Positions 44,033-51,433 of a stretch of 64,000 nt of DNA are shown piece after piece. Numbering within the stretch: the stretch's first letter is position 1; every line of letters starts with the position of its first letter. Source of the DNA: Dickeya fangzhongdai (GTDB taxonomy: Bacteria; Pseudomonadota; Gammaproteobacteria; Enterobacterales; Enterobacteriaceae); the NCBI RefSeq assembly GCF_002812485.1, contig NZ_CP025003.1, positions 2,046,001 to 2,110,000 of the forward strand, written 5' to 3'. The position numbers and the translations under genes were made by a program. The notes under the pieces were generated by a model, which saw only the letters and a list, made by a program, of their open reading frames with translations, had not been told where the DNA came from and did not search any database.

Positions 44033-44458
44033 ATGACAGACATTACCATCTACCATAATCCCGCGTGCGGAACCTCCCGTAATACACTGGCGCTGATTCG
44101 TAATTGCGGTGTCGAACCCACCATCATTCACTATCTTGAAACACCCCCGTCGAGAGACGAACTGGTCAGATTAATCTCCGCAATGGGGATCAGCCCCCGG
44201 GCGCTATTACGTCAAAATGTAGAGCCTTATGCACAACTGGGGCTGGCCGAAGATAGGTTCAGCGATGAGCAATTGATCTCCTTCATGCTGACGCACCCGA
44301 TTCTTATCAACCGCCCGATTGTCGTGACGCCGCTTGGCACCCGCTTGTGCCGCCCGTCAGAAGTGGTGTTGGATATTTTACCCGATGCGCAGCAAGGGGA
44401 ATTTACCAAAGAGGATGGCGAGATAGTCGTCGATCAATTCGGGAAGCGAGTGGAATAG
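44033..44458 (+). CDS. arsC: Arsenate reductase (glutaredoxin type)
   Basis: 141 aa from ATG 44033, the length of plasmid R773 ArsC. Active-site NPACGTSRN places the catalytic Cys at residue 12, and the anion-binding arginines (R60, the NRPIVV segment near 94, and R107 region) are present. It reduces arsenate to arsenite using glutathione and glutaredoxin. Without a working ArsB next to it, arsenite would need another exporter encoded elsewhere. It is 43 bp downstream of the arsB remnant. Confidence 0.94.
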   Translation: MTDITIYHNPACGTSRNTLALIRNCGVEPTIIHYLETPPSRDELVRLISAMGISPRALLRQNVEPYAQLGLAEDRFSDEQLISFMLTHPILINRPIVVTPLGTRLCRPSEVVLDILPDAQQGEFTKEDGEIVVDQFGKRVE

Positions 44459-44758
44459 AATGGAATTGAAAACCTGGAATGTGCAGGAAGTGCGTGAGAA
44501 AACTCGTTTGTGCAGCATCGTTTACGCGCTGCTGATAAAGACGCTAAGCATTTACCACATTTCATAAGCCAGTTTTCCCTGTGACTTACAGATGAATGTG
44601 CGAAGCTTAATTCAACGTCTGGTATTATCGCCCGGCACATCTATCCAGGACGTTGGTATGCAACCAAAGCGTATTATTATGTTCGCAAATTTCTTTCTGA
44701 GGTTTCGCCATGTCCTGGGGCGGTCCATCGCGGTTTTTCTCCCATAATAGAGGATAAA
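44459..44758. other. 300-bp intergenic region
   Basis: No gene seen. The last 20 bases hold a good ribosome site (AGAGG) for the next gene. Base composition shifts to AT-rich along this stretch. Confidence 0.45.
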
Positions 44759-45142
44759 ATGTCTAGTAAGATCGGCTTATTATGTTTGTCTTTACTCATA
44801 CCATTTGCGTCGTATGCAGAAAAAGGGGAGTTTAAATTTTCGGTTGGAACCCAAAATCATATCTTCGATTCGTCGTGCATAAAGTCCATTCATTACGTGA
44901 GGCAGGATGAAACGGGGGCGGATAGCTTAGGCATTTATCTTATGGATAGATGTGGCGAGCAATTGGAGGATATTACCGATAAGAACATGGGGAAAAAATT
45001 GACTATCTCATATTTGGGTAACGAACTCTCTACGGTGATGATCGTGCAGCGGCTGAAGCGCAGCTTCAGAATTAGTACAAAAGATACACCAAGAGTAGTT
45101 TTAATGTGGGTTATCGATGACTACAACGTATCCCTTGAGTGA
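44759..45142 (+). CDS. Secreted protein with SecD P1-head-like domain
   Basis: 127 aa; signal peptide to about residue 20 (SYA-EKG). The central and C-terminal part (SLGIYLMDRCGEQLEDITDK, then GKKLTISYLGNELSTVMIVQ) has the strand-helix pattern of the first periplasmic head subdomain of SecD, found as a free-standing exported domain in several enterobacterial hypotheticals. Two cysteines (SSCIKS and DRCGE) may pair. Role unknown; probably periplasmic. Confidence 0.6.
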   Translation: MSSKIGLLCLSLLIPFASYAEKGEFKFSVGTQNHIFDSSCIKSIHYVRQDETGADSLGIYLMDRCGEQLEDITDKNMGKKLTISYLGNELSTVMIVQRLKRSFRISTKDTPRVVLMWVIDDYNVSLE

Positions 45143-45217
45143 TTTGAATATCGCAACAACGGGCCAGAAAGGACAAGTTTAACCTTGCGGCGCCTGATGT
45201 AACGTGTAGGTAGTGCC

Positions 45218-45286
45218 TCACATGCCGGTTTCGGCCTGTTTCAGGGCAAACGCGATCTGCTCTTCGGTAAATCGTGACTTTTTCAT
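45218..45286 (-). pseudogene. Remnant of an IS3-family OrfA transposase
   Basis: ATG 45286 begins MKKSRFTEEQIAFALKQAET, the typical start of an IS3-family (IS407/IS1222-like) OrfA helix-turn-helix protein; the frame ends after 22 codons at TGA 45218 and homology stops. It is a different element from the complete one at 47890-49096, whose OrfA starts MRKARFTEHQ. It marks the left part of the island as a site of repeated insertion. Confidence 0.8.
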
Positions 45287-45438
45287 GACGGATGATCTCT
45301 TTTTTCAGGAGAAGACAGGCCGGAAACTCTACTTTATGCCGGTACTGAACAAAGGGAAGAGATCAATCACACCAGCCAGCCCATTTTCTGGAAGTAAGAA
45401 TGGACTGGCTAAAGTGTAGCAAGATTATGCGTAGCTAT

Positions 45439-47436
45439 TTAGATAGCCTCTAGTAAATCTTCCTCTAAATTATTCATGCAAACTCTAAAATATAAAAATT
45501 TATCCTCACTGATATCCATTGCATGTGCATCTGCTCTTGATTTATTGATGAAATCTAGTTGCATAAATGTTTCCTGTTTTGTTCTTGAAAATGAATTTTT
45601 GAATATGTCCCAGTTTGTTGATATTATTTTTGCTAAATCAATGAAATATATATTGCCTTTTGTAGGTAAAAATAGATCATCATAAGATAAGTGTGTTAAA
45701 TCAGTCTTTCTTCTTCCGCCTAATGTATTAAGTAATCTTTCTTTTGCTTCAGTAACCCCTAAGTTTGCCCTTAAAAGTACCTTCACTAGTTTTCTAAGAT
45801 TTACTTCTGACTTATTTCTTCTCTTCGATATTTCAGCCCACATTTCATCATTTGATAGCTTTATCTTCTTGTATTTTGACTTGTCCAATAAATAATCCCT
45901 TATAGAATCAATATTGAAGTCAAAATAATCCCTCTCTTTTTTTATTAGACCGTATCCTAAGAGGTGTGATGTATAAGAAGGGTGCAATTCAGCAAATTCT
46001 TGAAATGTTGAATGATCATCGTTAGCTAATAATGAAAGCATTTCGTATTCGTCAGGATAGTAATCTTTTAATACACTCACAATCATTTCTAAGTAATTGG
46101 AGTGACCAAGGGAAAACTCCTCTTTTGCATTCTTGTAAGAGTGTCTTCCTATTTCCACTGGTCGCTCAATCTCTCTAAATGACTTCGAGATTAAACTGCA
46201 CACATGTCTCATTATGAATGGATGACCGCCAAAATCTTCTGTTAGTTTTAAATATATCCCCTCATCAAACTGTAACCCCATTCTCTTTCCAAGTTTTCGA
46301 ATCATATCTCTGGTTTCTTTTAACCCAAAACCAGGGATATACATAGGTGTAAAATGGTTGAATATGGGATTGTCTATATTCTCTATCTTAGGAGCCTCTA
46401 TACAGGTAGGGTTTGTACCAACAATTAGATATGAAATTAATTTGTTGTTTCGTTGAAAAATTGAGCGTAGTGATTGCCAAAATAAGGCAAAATCTATTCC
46501 ATTTCTCCAATGTTCTGCTGGTGCTGTTCTTGGCGATATATTTTCAATTTCGTCAAATATTAAGAAAATAGTTCCGCCTGATTTTTCCTTGTTTTCTTTT
46601 AAAAATAACTCAGTTATACGGGCCGCATTTTTTTCTGTAAAATTCATCTCAGATGGAAGTGATATACTTTCATCATCTAACGATTCTTTTGTTTTTAAAC
46701 ATAGAAAGTACAATGCCTCGAACCATCGTCTTTGATTAAAAGATGTTTCTTGACAATCTATTATTACTGTTTTAACTCCTTCTTTTATTAAGTTTCTTTC
46801 AATTCCATTGATTAAAGATGTTTTACCTGTTTTTCTTAAGCCAAATAAGCCGGAGTTCTCTCCGCTTTTTAACCTGTTTATTAACTCTTGGATTAAATCC
46901 GTTCTTCCGAAAAAGTAAATGTCTTTTTTTAATGGAGCCTCAAAAGCGAATAAATCTCTAGTGTAAAAGTATTTTCTAAACCTATTTCTAAAAAAGAATG
47001 AATCGTGAATTTTTTCTAATTCACTATATGAAAATGGTATTATTACTTGAGTCTCAGGTTCGCTTTTTATTAATGATTCAATGGATGACTCAACATTAAT
47101 ATCTCCACTTACAAGAACGTTACATATCTTCTCTATTCTAAGAGATGAGTGCCTTCTTGATATGTTGTCAAAGACATCTAGTGTTCGTGCCTGAATGTTT
47201 TCATATGCACTGAAAACAACAATTATCTCCCTGTCTAGGTTAAACATATCATTGTAAATTTCCGTTGGTTTCATTATTATATATCTATAAACACTATTGT
47301 AACCTAATTTTATTTCCTCCCCTCCATTTGTGATGTAGAACTCCCTGGATAAGCTTCTAATGGCTTTCTTTTCATCATCTGTAAAATGATTGTCTTTAAA
47401 CATACGATGGAAGCCAGGTGTGGTCTTTTCGCTCAT
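45439..47436 (-). CDS. STAND/AAA-type ATPase with HEPN-like C-terminus (candidate defence protein)
   Basis: 665 aa in strikingly AT-rich DNA, foreign to the flanks. Architecture: an unrecognised N-terminal domain (1-170) with a beta-alpha pattern; a P-loop ATPase (about 172-430) with Walker A GLRKTGKTS (199-207), Walker B FLIFDEIENI (291-300, D295-E296) and a sensor-like YLIVGTNP; a winged-helix-like region (about 440-530); and a C-terminal helical domain with FINKSRADAHA, whose R634-x3-H638 resembles Swt1/HEPN ribonuclease-type motifs. Sensor ATPases fused to HEPN effectors are typical of phage-defence or toxin proteins. It lies alone on the minus strand between an IS remnant and an IS-disrupted gene. 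Function is inferred. Confidence 0.75.
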   Translation of the reverse strand: MSEKTTPGFHRMFKDNHFTDDEKKAIRSLSREFYITNGGEEIKLGYNSVYRYIIMKPTEIYNDMFNLDREIIVVFSAYENIQARTLDVFDNISRRHSSLRIEKICNVLVSGDINVESSIESLIKSEPETQVIIPFSYSELEKIHDSFFFRNRFRKYFYTRDLFAFEAPLKKDIYFFGRTDLIQELINRLKSGENSGLFGLRKTGKTSLINGIERNLIKEGVKTVIIDCQETSFNQRRWFEALYFLCLKTKESLDDESISLPSEMNFTEKNAARITELFLKENKEKSGGTIFLIFDEIENISPRTAPAEHWRNGIDFALFWQSLRSIFQRNNKLISYLIVGTNPTCIEAPKIENIDNPIFNHFTPMYIPGFGLKETRDMIRKLGKRMGLQFDEGIYLKLTEDFGGHPFIMRHVCSLISKSFREIERPVEIGRHSYKNAKEEFSLGHSNYLEMIVSVLKDYYPDEYEMLSLLANDDHSTFQEFAELHPSYTSHLLGYGLIKKERDYFDFNIDSIRDYLLDKSKYKKIKLSNDEMWAEISKRRNKSEVNLRKLVKVLLRANLGVTEAKERLLNTLGGRRKTDLTHLSYDDLFLPTKGNIYFIDLAKIISTNWDIFKNSFSRTKQETFMQLDFINKSRADAHAMDISEDKFLYFRVCMNNLEEDLLEAI

Positions 47437-47769
47437 AATTATCCTTGTTAATATATGGAGAAAATACTAAATAATTAATATTGACAACTTGGTGTGGAAA
47501 CTAAGTAATTAATAGTCATTCGTCATAATTATATAATACACTTTGAAATATAGATCAAGTTTCATATTTATTTATCATTCATATTATTTTCATTTAAATA
47601 ATGTTACCTGTATCTATGTGCCTTTTTGTTTATAAAAAAATCAATTATAGAAATTTGATTGCGACTAAATTCATGGTTTGTTGTGTGTATGTCACTCAGT
47701 TTCCATTGGTTCGCACCCGCCAGCCCAGTGCGAACCGCTGTGCACCTCAATGATTGGTGTTGGTTTGGT
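47437..47769. promoter_or_regulatory. AT-rich upstream region of the ATPase gene
   Basis: About 330 bp. The part next to the ATPase gene is extremely AT-rich and should contain its promoter on the minus strand. A 9-bp inverted repeat GGTTCGCAC/GTGCGAACC (47708-47716 with 47728-47736) is present further right. No gene seen. Confidence 0.45.
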
Positions 47770-47795
47770 AACGGCCAGAATCTGATCTGGCCGTT
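47770..47795 (-). terminator. Hairpin after the IS-disrupted gene
   Basis: Perfect 10-bp stem (47770-47779 with 47786-47795) about 20 bp past the original stop codon (47816-47818) of the interrupted gene on the minus strand. Confidence 0.6.
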
Positions 47796-47905
47796 ATTCT
47801 GTCTGTGATTGTCAATTATGCGTCTGGGCTAAACGACATGGCTGCCAGCGCTTCGCCAATTAACTTACGAAAAGATTCTGTTTTGTCGGTGTAAGCGCAC
47901 CCGTT

Positions 47906-48790
47906 TTAGTTCCACACACTTTTTGAGATTTCCGGTTCCTCGGCCATCAGCCGGTATTCTTCCGGCGTCAGGTTATTCAGGGATTCATGAGGCCGCTCGC
48001 TGTTGTATTCCGTCAGCCAGCGCTCTGTGATTTCCCTCGCTTCATTCAGTGTTCTGAACAGGTAAAAATCCAGTATTTCTGTCCGGTACGTTCGGTTAAA
48101 ACGTTCGATGAAGGCATTCTGCGTTGGTTTTCCCGGTTTAATAAATTCCAGCATCACGCCATGCTCTTCAGCCCACTGCGCCAAAGTCAGCGAGATTAGC
48201 TCCGGGCCATTGTCCATCCGCAGGTTCAGCGGATAACCACGGTTTGCCACGATCCTGTCCAGTACTCTGACCACCCGCTGCGCCGGGATATTCAGATCGA
48301 TTTCTATTGCGAGAGCCTCGCGGTTAAAATCATCCACTACATTGAAGGTCCGAAAGCGTCTGCCGCAGACCAGCGCATCATGCATAAAATCTATCGACCA
48401 GCTCTGGTTAAGTGCTTCCGGCGTCGCCAACGGAGTCGGATTGCGCACCGGCAGACGTTGCTTTCCCTTTCGGCGAAAATTCAGTTTAAGCAGGCAGTAA
48501 ATCCTGTGAACGCGTTTATGATTCCAGGCATTGCCTTGCCTGCGCAGCACCTGAAACAGCTTCTTGAAGCCGTAACGGGGATAGCGTTCAGCCACCTCCG
48601 ACAGAGCCTGGATCACCGGTTCATCACGACAGGTGTCCGGCTGATAAAAATACACCGTCCTGCTCAGCGATAATGTCCTGCATGCCTGGCGTATGCTCAT
48701 CGTAAACTGCGCGGTCAGGTAACTGACGAGCTCACGCTTTATCGCTGGTTTTAAAGCTTTTTTTCGATGACATCTTTCAGAGCACGACAC
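47906..48790 (-). CDS. IS3-family transposase OrfB
   Basis: 294-codon frame, translated as an OrfAB fusion by a -1 slip on the A7 run (48758-48764, minus strand) at the end of OrfA. The DDE integrase core is complete: D in WSIDFMHD, D in RMDNGPE and E in AFIERFNRTYR, each in its usual spacing. It catalyses transposition of the surrounding IS. The frame ends 16 bases from the element's end. Confidence 0.93.
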   Translation of the reverse strand: MSCSERCHRKKALKPAIKRELVSYLTAQFTMSIRQACRTLSLSRTVYFYQPDTCRDEPVIQALSEVAERYPRYGFKKLFQVLRRQGNAWNHKRVHRIYCLLKLNFRRKGKQRLPVRNPTPLATPEALNQSWSIDFMHDALVCGRRFRTFNVVDDFNREALAIEIDLNIPAQRVVRVLDRIVANRGYPLNLRMDNGPELISLTLAQWAEEHGVMLEFIKPGKPTQNAFIERFNRTYRTEILDFYLFRTLNEAREITERWLTEYNSERPHESLNNLTPEEYRLMAEEPEISKSVWN

Positions 48791-49017
48791 TCAAGACTCA
48801 GATCGGCAAACATCTGTTTGAGACGACGATTTTCGTCCTCCAGATCTTTCATCTTTTTGATATCAGAGGCTTCCATACCGCCAAACTTCGCTTTCCAGTT
48901 GTAATAGCTGGCTTCGGAAATGCCGGCTTCGCGGCAGACATCCTTGACGGTACGTCCGGCTTCAACGGACTTCAAAACGGCAATGATCTGGTGTTCAGTG
49001 AATCGGGCTTTACGCAT
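48751..49017 (-). CDS. IS3-family transposase OrfA
   Basis: 88 aa from ATG 49017. Helix-turn-helix HQIIAVLKSVEAGRTVKDVC...GISEASYYNWK (split about 8-45), then a leucine-zipper-like coil DLEDENRRLKQMFADLSLE. It binds the IS ends and is the N-terminal part of the OrfAB transposase. An in-frame ATG at 49038 lies too close to the element end to be preferred. Confidence 0.93.
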   Translation of the reverse strand: MRKARFTEHQIIAVLKSVEAGRTVKDVCREAGISEASYYNWKAKFGGMEASDIKKMKDLEDENRRLKQMFADLSLECRALKDVIEKKL

Positions 49018-49840
49018 GACGATCTCCTCAGGGAACATACTCAGTATGTCGGAAGATCTCTAAAAGTGAATGGTTCGGTTTAGCGGGATACTTACATCGG
49101 GTTCACCGGTGCCAAGTGCGCAACTCACCGCAAGCGCTGCATCTTCCGCCAGTTTTTTCTGGTTCAGCTTGTTGCCCCACTTATAAACACCACCGCTTTT
49201 ACCTTCAAGCGCCTTTGCCAAACCCGCGATAAGAAGTAATGCGGTATCACGATTGGCGAATTCACCCCAATTTTCTGGTAATGGCGTGTCTTTTTTGGGA
49301 TCGGAAAAGCCATACCAGGGTGAATCATCAGCAAGTAATTGGTTAGCCCACGGCCAAATCTCGGTAGCCAGGAAGGTGGCATCGTGAATTTCCGTGTTTT
49401 GATTGATAGTGTCTACGTCAATCTTGGTTGTCCAAATGTTGGTGGTGTCGCCCCATGCGTGCGTCGCTGAGGCGCGGATCGGTTTTATTACGCCAAATCT
49501 GACCGCCTGAAAAATGGTTTGTAGATAGTTTTCGGTTTCAGCTTCATGGTGGTAATAGGGAACGGAGTCAGGCAGGAAGTCATCAACGCAGTAAGAGACA
49601 GGCGCATCTTCGTTACCTTGCGATGCCATAACGCTAGCAACCTGTTGTGCTGTGACCTCGATCAGTCCCCGCATGTGTCTGGGTATTTTCAGCATATTCC
49701 CTCGGCTAGAGTGTCGAATGCAAAGCCCCGTGGTGATAGGGCCAATGCAATGTACTGGTTTCTATCGGTTTTCACCGGATAGCGCCATTTTAGGAAGTGC
49801 TGTAACAGGAATCAACAAATGTCTGTATAAATAAACAGTA

Positions 49841-51091
49841 CTAGGCGTTAATCACTCGTAGCCCTTTTGCGCCGTCTGCGGCCATCGCCTTACCGGTGGC
49901 GGCGGTTTCAACAAACTCACCCCACCAGCACATCAGTACCTTGCGTTGCTCCAGATAGGTGGAACGGTTGTAAGCGCGGCGCACTTCATTGGTGTCAACG
50001 TGAGCTAGCGCGGCTTCGATGACGTCCGGCGGGAAGCCTGCTTCGTTGGCGGCGGTACTGAAGATAGCGCGCAAACCGTGGGACACCAGCACGCCTTTGT
50101 AGCCCATGCGACGCAATGCGGCGTTAGCGGTTTGGCTGTTCATCGGCTGTTTCGGGTCTTTAGCGGAAGGGAACAGATATTCCCGGTGGCCGCTGATTGG
50201 CTTCATTGCGTCCAGAATGGCTAACGCTTGTGGGGGCAGGGGAATGACGTGCTCACGGCGCATCTTCATGCGGCCAGCCGGGATTGTCCAGGTGCTATTC
50301 GTAAGGTCTATCTCGCTCCAGCGGGTTTCTGCGGCTTCAGCCGGGCGGGCGACGGTCAGCAATTGCCATTCAATCAATAACCGGGTTTGTAGCTCAATGC
50401 TGGCGACCGATAGCGTTTTCATCAGGCCAGGTAATGCCTCTGGTCGGATGGTCGGCATATGGGTTTTCACCGGCGTCTGAAACGCTTTGCGGATCTTCGC
50501 CGCCGGGTTAGCCGGTATCAGGCCGGAGTTAACGGCATAGTCCATCACTTCGTTAATACGCTGGCTAACCCGTTTAACGGTTTCCAGTTTGCCGCTGGCC
50601 TGTATCGGTTCCAGCGCGGTGATGAAATGGCGGGCGGTAAGCTGGCTAATGGGCTGGTTTTCGATGAACGGGAACACGTATTTTTCCAATGAGCGCCAGA
50701 TATCTTTGATGGTGTTCTCGGCCAGAGGTTGAGATTTTTTCACTTCATACCAGTCGGCGGCGACTTTGGCGAACGTGTTCTGGTTGATGGCCTGTTCTTG
50801 TTCGCGCTGCTGTTGCTGGTGGAATTGCGGATCGATGCCTTTTTCTAAAAGTGCTTTGGCTGCTTCGCGCATTTGGCGGGCGTCGGCCAAAGAGAGCGCT
50901 GGATAACTGCCAAAGGTGAGCGTAGTCCGCTTTTTGGTCTGTGGATGGTAATAGCGAAAGCGCCAGGTTTTTGTACCAGATGGTTTGACGAACAGCAGCA
51001 ACCCGCCGCCGTCATGCAATGACAATTCTTTATCCGTCGCTTTGGCGGCTTTGACTTCCGTGTTGGTGAGGGGCTTTGCCTGAATTGCCAT
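49841..51091 (-). CDS. Tyrosine-type site-specific integrase, P4-like
   Basis: 416 aa. N-terminal DUF4102 arm-binding domain (LTNTEVKAAKATDKELSLHDGGGLLLFV, split about 8-35), SAM-like core-binding domain (about 100-185), and catalytic domain with R in RPAEAAETRW (about 254), H-x2-R in SHGLRAIFS (about 341-344) and the nucleophile Tyr in YNRSTYLEQR (about 378). It inserts or excises an element at the adjacent tRNA-Pro gene, whose 3' end is 188 bp away and faces it. The element between this gene and the unidentified far att site includes the interrupted gene and probably the ATPase gene. Confidence 0.94.
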   Translation of the reverse strand: MAIQAKPLTNTEVKAAKATDKELSLHDGGGLLLFVKPSGTKTWRFRYYHPQTKKRTTLTFGSYPALSLADARQMREAAKALLEKGIDPQFHQQQQREQEQAINQNTFAKVAADWYEVKKSQPLAENTIKDIWRSLEKYVFPFIENQPISQLTARHFITALEPIQASGKLETVKRVSQRINEVMDYAVNSGLIPANPAAKIRKAFQTPVKTHMPTIRPEALPGLMKTLSVASIELQTRLLIEWQLLTVARPAEAAETRWSEIDLTNSTWTIPAGRMKMRREHVIPLPPQALAILDAMKPISGHREYLFPSAKDPKQPMNSQTANAALRRMGYKGVLVSHGLRAIFSTAANEAGFPPDVIEAALAHVDTNEVRRAYNRSTYLEQRKVLMCWWGEFVETAATGKAMAADGAKGLRVINA

Positions 51092-51101
51092 GATCGTTAC
51101 C

Positions 51102-51157
51102 TTTGGGACTGCGGTTTTATGGGACTATGCCGATTTAGTCCCAAATGTAGTCCCAAA
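51102..51157. repeat. Cluster of GGGACT/AGTCCC sites before the integrase
   Basis: Four copies of a 9-bp motif: TTTGGGACT (51102-51110), TATGGGACT (51118-51126), AGTCCCAAA (51137-51145) and AGTCCCAAA (51149-51157). The first pair faces the second pair. They lie between integrase start and tRNA, where arm-type binding sites for integrase or excisionase are expected. Confidence 0.7.
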
Positions 51158-51278
51158 GTTTCCGGCTGTAAACGGGGTATCCCGGCAGATAACAGGCAAC
51201 AAAAAACCCGCAAACTCAGAGAGGATGCGGGTTTCTGTGGGGTTTCCGTCAGTAACCGGTACTTACGGAAGTAGTATT

Positions 51279-51355
51279 TGGTCGGCACGAGAGGATTTGA
51301 ACCTCCGACCCCCGACACCCCATGACGGTGCGCTACCAGGCTGCGCTACGTGCCG
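51279..51355 (-). tRNA. proL: tRNA-Pro (anticodon GGG)
   Basis: 77 nt including an encoded CCA (51279-51281). The acceptor stem CGGCACG pairs with CGTGCCG, the T-loop GGTTCAAATCC is standard, and the anticodon loop gives GGG. It matches E. coli proL as I recall it, and lies next to yejM as there. It is the integration target of the adjacent element; the element side keeps a complete 3' end. Confidence 0.96.
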
Positions 51356-51433
51356 ATGCTATGGGCCGCTATACTACCGTTTCCTGACCCGATTGCAATA
51401 GCCGCCCCGAACGACTGCTTTAGATTTAGGCAG

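Larger units (their letters stand above)
47890..49096 (-). mobile_element. Complete IS3-family insertion sequence, IS407 group
   Basis: 1207 bp. Ends read TGTAAGCGCACCCG... and, from the other side, TGTAAGTATCCCGC..., imperfect inverted repeats starting with TG. A 4-bp direct repeat TCGG flanks it (47886-47889 and 49097-49100), as expected for the IS407 group. It encodes OrfA and OrfB in the minus direction with a -1 frameshift site between them. All parts appear intact, so it may still transpose. I cannot name the individual IS. Confidence 0.92.
47816..49695 (-). pseudogene. Hypothetical gene interrupted by an IS3-family element
   Basis: The gene starts at ATG 49695 (MLKIPRHMRGLIEVTAQQVA) and runs unbroken to the IS at 49096. 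Its 3' end resumes at 47889 and ends at TAA 47816-47818. Removing the IS and one copy of the 4-bp duplication (TCGG) leaves 669 bases in one frame: 222 codons plus stop, the junction reading GTGEPDKTESFRK. The present truncated frame picks up 12 foreign codons from the IS. The ancestral protein is a cytoplasmic hypothetical, common beside integrases in my recollection, of unknown function. Confidence 0.88.
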
